A DNA stretch of 64,000 bases from JALOLG01 sp963722415 (GCA_963722415.1 CAVRNI010000061.1:1-64000); one strand, 5' to 3'; numbered from the stretch's first letter, positions 9,719 through 19,147 are shown. Notes: generated from the sequence alone by a model not told the origin. Numbers and translations: made by a program.

Positions 9719-9790
9719 ATATGGTCGCATATAGTCGGATACGTGTGCGAAAAGCAAATCTTGTACAAGTCTTGGTGAAGTCCAGTTCAC
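9719..9790 (+). promoter_or_regulatory. AT-richer regulatory block with palindromes upstream of a small gene
   Basis: In otherwise very GC-rich DNA this patch holds three imperfect 10-bp units starting ATA at 9719, 9729 and 9739. It also has the perfect palindrome CTTGTACAAG at 9760-9769 and the inverted repeat GTGAA-N6-TTCAC at 9775-9790. It lies between the divergent starts at 9673 and 9829, so it probably contains the promoter and operator of the 83-residue gene. The regulator is unknown. Confidence 0.4.
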
Positions 9791-9828
9791 GACGTGCCGA
9801 ATGCGTACAGCAGACATTGGAGGGACGC

Positions 9829-10080
9829 ATGGGCGGTGCGGTCGAGAGTGCAAGCGACTACAAACAGACGAGCGACGAGATGTCGGCGGACGACTTCGTG
9901 CGCTATCAGGCCGACGTCGAGCGAATCGCGCGACGGAAGGGATACGGCCTCGTCGCCACGGATCGGCCGCGACGGTTCATCTGCTCCGACTCGCCCGAGA
10001 GCATCCGCTCGGCAACCGGCGGTACTTCCCTCGAGCGGATCGAAGCCAGCCTCGCCCGGCATCCCGACATCTGGGCGTAG
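9829..10080 (+). CDS. Small hypothetical protein (83 aa)
   Basis: ATG 9829 follows a good Shine-Dalgarno GGAGG about 8 bp upstream. The product is hydrophilic, with SADDFVRYQADVERIARRKGYG and a C-terminal ESIRSATGGTSLERIEASLARHPDIWA. No signal, membrane segment or known domain was recognised. The frame is open upstream to 9721, but the ribosome-binding site favours the internal start. It ends 16 bp before the convergent PAS gene. Not recognised further. Confidence 0.6.
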   Translation: MGGAVESASDYKQTSDEMSADDFVRYQADVERIARRKGYGLVATDRPRRFICSDSPESIRSATGGTSLERIEASLARHPDIWA

Positions 10081-10096
10081 GGCGAGCCGAACGTCG

Positions 10097-11461
10097 TCAG
10101 AGTGAGACGCGCTGGCGGCGACTGCCGTCAGCGATCCGCCATTCGTTGGTCCCCTCGCAGGCGGCGATCCGCATCGCGTCCTCGGCCCGTTCGATGGCAT
10201 CGTCGAGCTCACTCGACACGGTCTGAAAGGCGATTCCGACGTTCACCGTCAGGTGATCGATCCGGCGCGCCAACTGCTCACTGTCCGGCCCGTCGACGAA
10301 GTACGGACCCGACAACACCCGAACGATCCGGTTGGCGATGCTGATCACGGCCACCCGGTCGACCGGTGGACGGCAGACCGCGGCGAACGAGTCGGGTCCG
10401 CGATCGAGGACCTCGTCGACGGCGCGAACTGTCGCGGCGAGGCGAGCGGCGACGAGCGCGAGCACAGCCTCGGCCGCGGCGCGGCCACATTCGGCAACGA
10501 CCCGGTCGATGCCCTCGACGTTGACCGCGAGCACGGCACCGTGCTCTTCCAGCGTCGTCGACGAGCTGGCCGTGACTTCTGACTGGTCACGCCGCTCGAT
10601 CACGAGACCGGGGTCGACCGGCGGGTCGACGCGAATCTCGGAGTGGTCGAACGCCACTGCTGAGAGGGACGCCGCTTCGGCCATCCGCTGCTCCTGGTTC
10701 GGGCTCGTCAGGCCGGCGAGGCGACGCCACACGATCAACGCGCCGCGCAGTCCACGTCGCGAAACGATCGGGCGCACCCACACTGAACGGAATCCGGCGT
10801 TGGTCGCCGCGTTGCGCAACTCGGCCGGAAGGCCGAACAGATCGGGAAAGTCATGCGCCTGGCCACGCTTGAGCGTGAACGTCCAGGGTGCCAACGGATC
10901 GTCGATCGTGAACTCGTACCCGGACAGCGGCCACTCACCGACGAGTGACAGGCCGTCAGGCCCCTGCAGAGCCACGACCGCGGTTGCCTCCATCGGATGC
11001 ACCGCCATCGAGTCGATGACGATCTGCAGTGTCTGCTCGAGCGGCGCGCCGCTCGAGATCGAGGCGAACGCGCGAGACATGTGGTCGTTCACCGACTCCT
11101 CGGCGAACGTCGCCACGTAGCCGTCGATGCCCGCCACGTCCAGACAGTTCTGCGCCCACATCTCGGTCGCCCGGAGCTGACCGTCGGCGCCGCGATAGCG
11201 CAGCCGGATCGGACCCATCGTGCGGCCGATGAACCCACGACCGGCGGTCAGGATGTCGCTCGCGTTGGAGAACTCCTCGGACGCCACGAAATCGAGGACC
11301 GAGCGGCCGACCACGTCGTCGCGGGTGAAGCCGGTCATCGCGAGCATTCGGGCGTTGGCGAACCGCAGGATGCCGTAGACATCGATCACTGCGACGCCGA
11401 CCGGCAGCAGGTCCAGCAGCATGGGTGCTTCCATCGAAGCCGTCACGTCTGAGCCGATCAT
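10097..11461 (-). CDS. PAS sensor protein with GAF-like and degenerate GGDEF domains
   Basis: 454 residues. The N-terminal PAS domain (about 10-125) has LLPVGVAVIDVYGILRFANARM and MTGFTRDDVVGRSVLDFV. A GAF-like middle (about 130-270) contains WTFTLKRGQAHDFPDL and RSVWVRPIVSRRGLRGALIVW. The C-terminus has the size and flanks of a diguanylate cyclase, but the GGDEF signature is replaced by GPDSF (VLDRGPDSFAAVC). It is therefore probably not an active c-di-GMP synthase and may act as a sensor or GTP/nucleotide-binding regulator. It has no membrane segment, so it is probably cytoplasmic. Confidence 0.7.
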   Translation of the reverse strand: MIGSDVTASMEAPMLLDLLPVGVAVIDVYGILRFANARMLAMTGFTRDDVVGRSVLDFVASEEFSNASDILTAGRGFIGRTMGPIRLRYRGADGQLRATEMWAQNCLDVAGIDGYVATFAEESVNDHMSRAFASISSGAPLEQTLQIVIDSMAVHPMEATAVVALQGPDGLSLVGEWPLSGYEFTIDDPLAPWTFTLKRGQAHDFPDLFGLPAELRNAATNAGFRSVWVRPIVSRRGLRGALIVWRRLAGLTSPNQEQRMAEAASLSAVAFDHSEIRVDPPVDPGLVIERRDQSEVTASSSTTLEEHGAVLAVNVEGIDRVVAECGRAAAEAVLALVAARLAATVRAVDEVLDRGPDSFAAVCRPPVDRVAVISIANRIVRVLSGPYFVDGPDSEQLARRIDHLTVNVGIAFQTVSSELDDAIERAEDAMRIAACEGTNEWRIADGSRRQRVSL

Positions 11462-11571
11462 GGTGCTTCTATCGGCTCATCGAAGGTTCGGCTTGAGCCG
11501 CGCTCGGGATGGCGAACAGGCCCCGATCGCGGCGCCGACCACCGACGCGCCGGTCGCTAGCGTGCGATGCG

Positions 11572-13645
11572 ATGGCGTACCGCTACCTCTGGACACCATT
11601 GCGGGTCGGACCCATCGAAACTCGCAACCGGATCGTGTTCTCCGCCCACCTCACGAACTACGCCCGGGACGGCAAGCCGACGGAGCAGCACGCCGCCTAT
11701 TACGCGGCGCGGGCAGCGGGTGGCGCCGGGTTGATCATCACCGAGGAGCACTCGACGCATCCGACGGACTGGCCCTACGAGAAGCTCATCCACGGCTTCC
11801 ACCGGGACGTCATCCCCGGGTACCGACGCATCACCGACGCGGTCCACCGCCATCGCACCCCGATCTTCGCCCAGATCAACCACAACGGCGGCCAGGCGTC
11901 GTCGATGTACAGCCGCCTCCCCGTCTGGGCTCCGTCGGCAGTCGCCGACCCGCTGTTCCGCGAGGTGCCCAAGGCGGTCACATCGGAAGAGATCGACACG
12001 ATCGTGGCCGGCTACGCCACGGTGGCCGAGCACTGCGCGGAGGGCGGCTTCGACGGGATCGAGCTCCAGTGCTCGCACTCGTCGATCGTGCGCGGCTTCC
12101 TCTCGCCGGCCACCAACGAGCGCACCGACGCGTACGGCGGCAGTCTCGAGAACCGGGCGCGGATCATGATCGAGATCGTGGCCGCCGTCCGTCGGGTCAT
12201 CGGCAACCGGCTGGCGCTCGGCGTGCGGATCTGCGGTGACGAACTGATCGATCACGGGACCACGATCGACGACGCGGTCCGCGTCGCTCAGATGGTCGAG
12301 GCGACGGGCGAGGTCGACTACGTCAACACGTCGATCGGAGTCGCGACGGCGAGCCTGTTCGTGATCGAGGCATCGATGCACATCCCGCCGGGGTACGCGA
12401 TGTACATCCCGTCCGCGATCCGCAAGGCGATCGACCTGCCGGTGGTGGGCGTCGGCCGTTTCAAGGACCCACTCCAGGCCGAACGGGCGCTGGCCGAAGG
12501 CCATTGCGACCTGGTCGGCGTCGTGCGCGGGCAGATCGCCGACGCCGAGTTCGCGGCCAAGGGGCGGGCGGGTGCCACCGACGAGATCCGGCTGTGCCTG
12601 TCGTGCAACCAGGAGTGCGTCGGACGGATGGGGCTCAACCGCTGGTTGGGGTGCATCGAGAACCCCCACACCGGGCGTGAGGCGCTGCTCCCGGCGTCCC
12701 TCATGGCATCGGCGGCGCCGGCCAGGCGCAAGTCGGTGCTCCCAAAATCCGTGTTGATAGCCGGTGCCGGGCCGGCCGGCCTCCAGGCCGCGATCGCCGC
12801 CGCCCGCAAGGGCCATCGCGTCACGGTGTGCGAACAGAGCGCGCAGGCCGGCGGTCAGGTCCGCCTCGCGGCGTCAGTGCCGAACCGCGCCGAGCTCGGC
12901 GACATGATCCGCAACCAGCTCACCGAGTGCCGGCGCCTCGGCGTGACGATCGAGTACGGCATCGGCGTGGGGTCGGGACTCGTCGCCGAACGCCGGCCGG
13001 ACCACGTCATCGTCGCCACCGGCGCCGAGCCACAGCGTCCGTGGTGGGTCCCCGCGGATGCGACCACCGTCGCCGACATCCGCGACGTGCTCGAAGGGGA
13101 GGTGCGACCGTTCGGTGACGTGATGGTGATCGACGAGATCGGCTTCCATCACGCCACATCGGTCGCCGAGTTGTTGGCCGATCGCGGCTGCGCGGTCGAG
13201 ATCGTCACTCCCGGAATGGTCGTCGGCCAAGACCTCGGCGTCACGCTCGACATGGAGAACTGGTGGATTCGCGCCACCGCCAAGGGCATCGTGCAGCGCA
13301 CCGATCTGGTGCCGATGGGGATGGATGGGCGATCGATCACGTTGCTCCACCATCCGACCGGCGAACAGACGCACGAGCTCACCGGACTGGGTCGTGCTCG
13401 CCGTGCCGCAGCGTCCGGTCGACGGGCTCTACCACGAGCTCGTCAACGAGGGCGTGAGCGTCGAGCGCGTCGGCGACTGCATCGCTCCCCGCCGCGCGCA
13501 CGCCGCGGTGGTCGAGGGCGAGCGCGCCGGCTCGATCCGTGTGACGGATCACGCTGGCATTGGTGTGACCAGAGTCACACAGCGGCAGATGTTTAGCCGT
13601 CGCGATAAGAGGGTTATTTCGCGGGTGCATGAACGGGCCGGATGA
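11572..13645 (+). CDS. FMN/4Fe-4S/NAD oxidoreductase, 2,4-dienoyl-CoA reductase / OYE type (frameshifted)
   Basis: N-terminal OYE TIM barrel (about 1-350) with NRIVFSAHLTNYARDG, HNGGQASS, and NERTDAYGGSLENRAR. Next is a [4Fe-4S] loop, C-x2-C-x3-C-x11-C, in CLSCNQECVGRMG. A C-terminal FAD/NAD domain starts at VLIAGAGPAGLQAAIAA. This is the architecture of FadH, trimethylamine dehydrogenase and mycofactocin-associated OYE proteins. Start ATG 11572. Near 13385 the frame changes: PDWVVLAVPQRPVDGLYHEL continues in the next frame and reads IAPRRAHAAVVEGERAG. That frame stays open to 13645, beyond the usual end, so the true stop may lie around 13540. Electrons may pass to the ETF module at 14956-18265. 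Substrate unknown. Confidence 0.8.
13563..13580 (+). promoter_or_regulatory. CRP/GlxR-type operator upstream of tetR
   Basis: The sequence GTGTGAC-CAGA-GTCACAC is a perfect inverted repeat and contains TGTGA-N6-TCACA, the consensus of cAMP-receptor-type regulators (E. coli CRP, actinobacterial GlxR/Crp). It ends 48 bp before the TetR start. An imperfect neighbour, GTGTGACGGATCACG, lies about 20 bp upstream. A similar site occurs at 49046-49061. Confidence 0.55.
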
Positions 13646-14207
13646 CGAGACGCGCTCCACCCTGCTCGATGCCGCTCGGACGCTCCTCGAGGCGGATGGG
13701 CCCGCCGCGTTGACCGTTCGACGAATCGCCGCCGAGGCCGGGATGAGCACGATGAACGTCTACTCCCGGTTCGGTGGCAAAGACGGCGTTGTCGACGAGT
13801 TGTACTGCGAGGGCTTCCTCCGACTCCGCGAGTACGTCGCCAAACACTCCAAGTCCGACGATCCGGTCGAGAACTTCCGCGCTCCCGGCGTCGCCTACCG
13901 CGACTTCGCGCTCGAGAACCGGACGTTCTACTCCGTCATGTTCTTCCGTCCGATTCCGGGCTACGTCCCGTCCCCCGCAGCGCGCCGCGTCGCACTCGAC
14001 GGTTTCGACGAGCTCGTCGCCCGCATCCGCGAGCTGCTGGACGCCGGCGAGATCGCCGACTGCGATCCGTACAACGTGGCGGCGTCGCACTGGGCGACGT
14101 GTCACGGGCATGTCGGGCTCGAGATCAGCCGAGTCGGCCCGGTCGACATCGACTGGGAGAAGACGTTCCTCGGTTCGCTGGACGCGCTGCGTCTGAGCTT
14201 GTGCTGA
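13629..14207 (+). CDS. TetR-family transcriptional regulator
   Basis: 192 residues. The N-terminal HTH (about 8-55) reads STLLDAARTLLEADGPAALTVRRIAAEAGMSTMNVYSRFGGKDGVVDELY, a clear TetR recognition region. The C-terminal ligand domain includes FALENRTFYSVMFFRP, as in the TetR_C_33/WHG group. It stands alone between the OYE-type oxidoreductase and the DedA gene, behind a CRP-type site. Its targets could be the flanking redox genes, but this is inference. Confidence 0.85.
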   Translation: MNGPDDETRSTLLDAARTLLEADGPAALTVRRIAAEAGMSTMNVYSRFGGKDGVVDELYCEGFLRLREYVAKHSKSDDPVENFRAPGVAYRDFALENRTFYSVMFFRPIPGYVPSPAARRVALDGFDELVARIRELLDAGEIADCDPYNVAASHWATCHGHVGLEISRVGPVDIDWEKTFLGSLDALRLSLC

Positions 14208-14254
14208 ACCAGCCGCGCCAGAGCATCATCCTCGATCGCTAGCCTCGGGTCCCG

Positions 14255-14920
14255 ATGACGGGTGTTCTGGTGGCGGGGATCATCACCGATCTCTCCGATT
14301 GGCTCGAAGACATCTCCGGCGAGTGGTGGTTCTTGCTCGTCATCCTCGCCATCGCCTTCTTCGACTCCGTGATTCCGATCGTGCCGAGCGAGACGACGGT
14401 GATCATCGGCGGTGTCGCCGCCGGCCTCGGCAACCAGAGCCTGCTGCTCGTCATCGCCGCCGGTGCGGTCGGCGCGTTCCTCGGTGACAACACGGCCTAC
14501 CTGATCGGCCGCAAGATGAGCGCGACGATCGAGCGCTGGGCAGCCAGGAAACCCAAGCGCGTGGCGCGCCTGGCATGGGCCGACACCCAGATCCGCCTGC
14601 GCGGCGGCTTGCTGCTCATCACCGCCCGCTTCATCCCCGGCGGGCGGAGCGTGCTCACCATCTCGTCGGGCATCACGCGTCAGCCACACCCGTGGTTCGC
14701 GGCGTGGGTCGGGGTGGCCGCGGTGATCTGGGCCACGTACGCCGCGCTCCTCGGCTACGTGGGCGGCAAGGCGTTCGAGGACGATCACACCAAAGCCTTC
14801 CTCCTCGCGTTCGCCGCCGCGTTCACGCTGACGGTGACGATCGAGGTCGTCCGCCACCTGCGGGGCAAGCGGGCGTCGAAGCGCGAGGCCGAGGCGGCGG
14901 ACGCCTTGCTCGAGCGCTGA
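14255..14920 (+). CDS. DedA-family (VTT domain) membrane protein
   Basis: 221-residue integral membrane protein with about five hydrophobic segments. The DedA signature includes the acidic stretch DSVIPIVPSETTVIIGG, GAFLGDNTAYLIGRKMS, and RFIPGGRSVLTISSG with the conserved Arg-Phe-x-Pro-Gly-x-Arg. The family is proposed to move lipids such as undecaprenyl phosphate across the membrane and affects proton-motive force. It lies between tetR and etfA, both on the same strand, 35 bp upstream of etfA. Confidence 0.88.
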   Translation: MTGVLVAGIITDLSDWLEDISGEWWFLLVILAIAFFDSVIPIVPSETTVIIGGVAAGLGNQSLLLVIAAGAVGAFLGDNTAYLIGRKMSATIERWAARKPKRVARLAWADTQIRLRGGLLLITARFIPGGRSVLTISSGITRQPHPWFAAWVGVAAVIWATYAALLGYVGGKAFEDDHTKAFLLAFAAAFTLTVTIEVVRHLRGKRASKREAEAADALLER

Positions 14921-14955
14921 TCGTCACATCGTCGTCCCGTAGCGTTGCGCGAACC

Positions 14956-15867
14956 ATGTTGGCCGTGATCCCCGTACGCGACGGCGAGCTCCCGGCGGGA
15001 GCACTCGAGACGATCGCCGAGTGCGGCGGACGGGTGGTTCTCGTCGGCGATCGGCTCGATGCCGTCGATCTGATCGGCGCCGGCGACGTGCAGGTCGCCG
15101 AGCTCGGGAGCTACGCGCCCGGGTCATGGGCGGCGTCATTGGAGGAGCTCCTCGCTGACGAGCCGATCGTGGTGTTGCCGGCGTCACCCGACGGTCGCGA
15201 TCTGGCGCCCCGAATCGCCCACGTGCTCCGCCGGCCGCTCGTCGCAGGTGCGGTGTCGATCGCGCCCGAACGGATCACGGTGCCCCGTCGGGGTGGGATG
15301 GAGTTGCACGTTCTCGCGGTGCGACCGCCGTTGGTGGCGACGCTCCAGCCGGGAGTCCGCGGTGTCGAGCCGGCGCCATCGACTCTCGAAGGGCGCGCCG
15401 GCACGCGTCGGGCGGTCGTGCTCGAACGACGCGAGGTCCCCGACGCGACGATCGTCGCCGTCCGTCCGCCCGACGTCACGACGATCGATCTCACCGAGGC
15501 CGACCGCATCGCCGCCGGCGGAGCGGGGCTCGACTCGGCCGAGCGGTTCCAGCAACTCTCGCGGGTCGCCGCCGCGATCGGCGGGGCGATGGGCGCGACC
15601 CGGGTGATCACGGACCGTGGTTGGGTCGGGCACGAGCGCCAGATCGGCACGACCGGCGTCGTCGTCGGCCCCGAGCTCTACGTGGCGTTCGGCATCAGCG
15701 GCGCGGTGCAGCACACGAGCGGGCTCGGCGATCCACGCCACGTGATCAGCGTCAACATCGATCCGTACTGCCCGATGATGCAGATGTCGGACCTCGCCGT
15801 CGTGAGCGACGCGAACGCCGTGCTCGACGAACTCGAAGTGCTGCTCGGGACGAGCACCGATGACTGA
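14956..15867 (+). CDS. etfA: Electron transfer flavoprotein alpha subunit (FixB-like)
   Basis: 303 residues. The C-terminal FAD-binding region is complete: GATRVITDRGWVGHERQIG, then GVVVGPELYVAFGISGAVQH and HVISVNIDP. The N-terminal domain is shorter and more divergent than in housekeeping ETF alpha, as in ETFs linked to FixC/FixX-type dehydrogenases in Actinobacteria. ATG 14956. Its end overlaps the fixC start by 8 bp, so the four-gene unit etfA-fixC-fixX-etfB is translationally coupled. It receives electrons from a dehydrogenase and passes them through FixC/FixX to quinone. Confidence 0.85.
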   Translation: MLAVIPVRDGELPAGALETIAECGGRVVLVGDRLDAVDLIGAGDVQVAELGSYAPGSWAASLEELLADEPIVVLPASPDGRDLAPRIAHVLRRPLVAGAVSIAPERITVPRRGGMELHVLAVRPPLVATLQPGVRGVEPAPSTLEGRAGTRRAVVLERREVPDATIVAVRPPDVTTIDLTEADRIAAGGAGLDSAERFQQLSRVAAAIGGAMGATRVITDRGWVGHERQIGTTGVVVGPELYVAFGISGAVQHTSGLGDPRHVISVNIDPYCPMMQMSDLAVVSDANAVLDELEVLLGTSTDD

Positions 15868-17159
15868 TGTCGACGTGGTCGTGGTCGGAGCCGGACCGGC
15901 GGGTGCATGCGCGGCGACGGTGCTGGCACGCAAGGGTCGATCGGTTCTCCTGCTCGAACGCGGACCGTTCCCCGGGAGCAAGAACATGTACGGCGGCGTC
16001 GTCTATCCCCGCATGCTCGATCTGTTGCATCCCGAGTGGTGGGTCGACGTGCCGTACCAGCGATGGATCACGCGTCGTTCGACGATGCTCCTGACCGAGT
16101 CGCAGGGTTTGACGCTCGACTTCCGAACCGAAGCGTGGGGACGTCCGCCGTACAACGGCATGACGGCCTACCGACCCGACTTCGACCACTGGCTGGCACG
16201 CAAGGCCGAGGCCGACGGCGCCCAGTTGCTGTGCTCCACCACCGCGACCGGGTTGCTCCGGGACGGCGATCGGGTGGTCGGCGTGCGGACCGACCGGCCC
16301 GAAGGCGACGTGACCGCCGACGGTCGTCATCGCCTGCGATGGTGTCAACAGCTTCCTGGCCAAGGAGGCCGGTCTCTTCGGCGCCGTCGACGCCAGCAAC
16401 TACACACTCGGCGTCAAAGAGACGATCGCCCTGCCGAAGGACGTCATCGACGAGCGGTTCGCGGTGCGTGATCGGGAAGGGGTCGACATCGAGATCCTCG
16501 GCGGAACGAGCGGCGTGAACGGCGGCGCGTTCATCTACACCAACCTCGACACGCTCGGTGTCGGTGCGGTGTTGAAGCTGCCCGCGCTCGCCGCCCAATC
16601 GACCCGACCCGAGGCGATCATCGCGACGCTCAAGGCGCATCCTTCGATCGCACCGCTCGTCGACGGCGGCAAGCTCGTCGAATACTCGGCCCACCTCATC
16701 CCGGAGGCGGGGCTGTCGATGATCCCCAAGCTGGCCACGAGCGGCATGCTCGTCGCCGGCGACGCGGCGTCGTTGTGCCTCGCCGCGGGGATCTGGCTCG
16801 AAGGCGTGAACTTCGCGATCGCCAGCGGGATGTACGCCGCCGAGGCGGCCGACGAAGCGCTGCGCGGCGGCGACGTCTCGGCCGCCGGGCTCGCCGGCTA
16901 CGAGCGCCGACTCGCCTCGACGTTCGTGCTCCGCGATCACCGCAAGCTGCGGGGAGTCCCGTCGCTCGTGCTGTCCGACCGGGTGCAACACGAGTATCCA
17001 CAGTTCGTCGCCAACGTCGCCGAGCGGATGTTCCGCGTCGACAACCCGGCACCCAAGCCAGGGTTGCGGCGCATCGTCAGGGAGGAACGGCGGCGGGCCG
17101 GAATGCGGCTCCGCGATCTCGCACGCGACGCCTGGGCCGGCATGCGGGGGTTCGGATGA
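15860..17159 (+). CDS. fixC: FixC-like ETF:quinone oxidoreductase flavoprotein (frameshifted)
   Basis: FAD-dependent oxidoreductase with the dinucleotide motif VVVGAGPAGACAATVLARKG and GPFPGSKNMYGGVVY, typical of FixC/ETF-QO. The conserved tail includes MLVAGDAASLCLAAGIWLEG (second FAD motif). An extra G at about 16322 (gacggtcg for gacgtcg) shifts the frame between GDVTAD and VVIACDGVNSFLAKEAGLFG. Corrected, the protein is about 432 residues. Start ATG 15860 overlaps etfA, and the stop overlaps the ATG of fixX. It passes ETF electrons to the membrane quinone pool. Confidence 0.85.
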
Positions 17160-17458
17160 CAGGACACAGCGAGTGGTCGGAGATCTCGTTCGAGGATCGC
17201 ATGGCGACCACCCGGTTCGACGTGCACGAGCGACCGCACATCGTCGTCGACGGTGCCGTGTGCACCGACTGCTCGACCCGCGACTGCATCGTCGCCTGCC
17301 CGGCCGATCTCTTCGTGCCGACCGCTGACGGTGGGATCCTCTTCAACTACGAGCAGTGCTTCGAATGCGGCACGTGCTATCTCGTCTGCAACCGCGAGGG
17401 CGCGATCTCGTGGAGCTACCCCGAGGGTGGCTACGGGGTGGTCTTCAGGCGCACATGA
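17156..17458 (+). CDS. fixX: FixX-like ferredoxin
   Basis: 100-residue ferredoxin-like protein with two cysteine groups, CTDCSTRDCIVACP and CFECGTCYLVC, and the ending EGAISWSYPEGGYGV characteristic of FixX. It probably binds 4Fe-4S and forms the Fe-S partner of FixC. ATG 17156 overlaps the fixC stop, and its TGA overlaps the ATG of etfB. Confidence 0.88.
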   Translation: MTGHSEWSEISFEDRMATTRFDVHERPHIVVDGAVCTDCSTRDCIVACPADLFVPTADGGILFNYEQCFECGTCYLVCNREGAISWSYPEGGYGVVFRRT

Positions 17459-18265
17459 ACGTGCTCGTGTGCTGGAAGTGGGTCGCACCCGACGATGACG
17501 ACCGCTGGGCGGGCGTGTCAGCCGCCGACGAGGCCGCGCTCGAGCTGGCGCTCACATTCGCGAGCGATGCCGTTGGCAGACGCGTTCGTCACGGTCGCGA
17601 CCGTTGGCCCGCCGGCGGCGGAGGCGGCGCTGCGGGGCGCAATCGCACGCGGCGCGCGCCGCGCCGTGCGCGTCGACGCGCCGAGCGACCTGCGCAGTGA
17701 CGCCGTTGCCGGCGCCCTCGCCCCACTCGCCGTCGGGTGCACGTGGGTGCTGTGCGGCGACTACTCGCTCGACCGCGGTTCGGGATCGGTCCCGGCCCTG
17801 ATCGCCGCCCACTGCGGGATCGCCCAAGCCCTCGGCCTGGTCGACGTCGACAGCGATGGCGAAGGGCTGCTCCGCGCGTTGCGCCGGCTCGACGGTGGCC
17901 GACGCGAGGAGTTGTCCGTAGCGTCGCCCGCCGTCGTCTCGGTCGAGGGATCGGTCGCCCGGCTCCGGCGCGCGTCGCTCACCGCCGAGCTCGCGGCCCG
18001 CACGGCCCCGATCGAGCTCGTGGCCGGACCGACGGGCCCGCTGGAGACGCCGATCGAGGAGGGTCCGTACCGGCCCCGAGCCAGAGTGCTCCCGGCCCCA
18101 GCCGGCTCCGACGCGCTCACCCGGATCCGCGATCTGCTGGCGTCGGGTGCCGCGGCCACGCACGGCGATTCCGTCACCCTCGACCCGCCCGAGGCGGCCG
18201 CCCGGATCGCTCACGCGCTGCGCGAGTGGGGCTACGTCTCCCCCGCCGCCACGACCGTGCGGTAG
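17455..18265 (+). CDS. etfB: Electron transfer flavoprotein beta subunit (FixA-like, frameshifted)
   Basis: The start MNVLVCWKWVAPDDDD at ATG 17455 and ADEAALELALTFAS are in one frame. The conserved remainder (DAFVTVATVGPPAAEAALRGAIARGA, VLCGDYSLDRGSGSVPALIAAHCG) is in the next. One surplus base near 17570-17580 accounts for this. ATGPSLDRG-like AMP/FAD contacts are represented by GDYSLDRGSGSVP. It pairs with the etfA product and ends the etfA-fixC-fixX-etfB unit. Both flavoprotein genes of the unit carry one indel each, while etfA and fixX are intact. Confidence 0.8.
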
Positions 18266-18298
18266 ACCGTTGACTCGGCAGTCGGAGCTGAGGACCGA

Positions 18299-19147
18299 AT
18301 GGTGAACGCAACGCAACGAGACGTCACGCATGATCTGAGCGACTACGAGCGCGACGGCTACGTCGTGCTGGAGCACGCGATCGACGTCGACACGATCGAA
18401 CGCATCCGGTCCGAGCTCACGCCGTGGCTCGGGGACGAGGCGCACAGGGGCCGCAACGACTTCGAGGGATTCCTGTCGAACCGCGTGTACGCCCTGCTCG
18501 CCAAGGCGCCTGCGATCGCAACGTTGGTCGAGCACCCGTGGGTGCTGGCGATGCTCGACCAGCTCCTGCTGCCCAACTTCCTGTTGTCGGCCAACCTCGC
18601 GATCAACCTGCTGCCCGGTGAGACGGCGCAGCAGTTCCACATCGACGACGACTTCTACCGGGTCGGTCGTCCCCGCCCGGCGATCAGCGTCAGCGCGATC
18701 TGGGCGATCGACGCGTTCACCGCCGAGAACGGGGCGACCGAAGTCATCCCCGGCAGCCATCGCTGGGGCAACGAGGTCCCCCGCGCTGATCACGCGGACG
18801 TCGTCAAGGTCGTGATGCCCGCCGGGTCCGTCGTCGTGTTCGCGGGCACGCTGTGGCACCGCGGCGGCGCCAACCGCAGCGACCGACCCCGCCTGGCCAT
18901 CACGCCCCAGTACTGCGAACCGTGGGCGCGCCAGCAGGAGCAGCAGATCCTGTCTGTCGGTCGGCGGGCGGCTCAGTACTCCGAGCGCATCCAGTCGTTG
19001 CTCGGGTACAGCATCCATCCACCGTTCATGGGCCACGTCAACGGCTTGCACCCGCTTCGACTCCTCGACCCGCAGTACGACAGCACCGACGCCGGCGCCG
19101 GCCAAGCTGCCGCCGACTACTGGCTCGAGGCCGACGAACCGGCCTGA
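18299..19147 (+). CDS. Phytanoyl-CoA dioxygenase (PhyH) family protein
   Basis: 282-residue Fe(II)/2-oxoglutarate oxygenase. Iron ligands: HIDDDFY (His-x-Asp) and distal His in LWHRGGANRS, followed by the 2-oxoglutarate Arg region RPRLAITPQY. The N-terminus YERDGYVVLEHAIDVDTIERI is canonical. ATG 18299 with TGAGGACC upstream. Its role is unknown. It is followed by a hairpin and the MetE-like gene on the same strand. Confidence 0.85.
   Translation: MVNATQRDVTHDLSDYERDGYVVLEHAIDVDTIERIRSELTPWLGDEAHRGRNDFEGFLSNRVYALLAKAPAIATLVEHPWVLAMLDQLLLPNFLLSANLAINLLPGETAQQFHIDDDFYRVGRPRPAISVSAIWAIDAFTAENGATEVIPGSHRWGNEVPRADHADVVKVVMPAGSVVVFAGTLWHRGGANRSDRPRLAITPQYCEPWARQQEQQILSVGRRAAQYSERIQSLLGYSIHPPFMGHVNGLHPLRLLDPQYDSTDAGAGQAAADYWLEADEPA

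Noticed and set aside
13542..13557. Second CRP-like element GTGTGACGGATCACG upstream of the perfect site
   Set aside because: The spacer is 4 instead of 6 bases and the element lies in the probable end of the oxidoreductase gene. It is mentioned only as a neighbour of the good site.
11572..18265. Mycofactocin biosynthesis locus
   Set aside because: The OYE and ETF proteins resemble mycofactocin-associated families, but no mftA-F genes, short precursor peptide or radical SAM enzyme is in the window.
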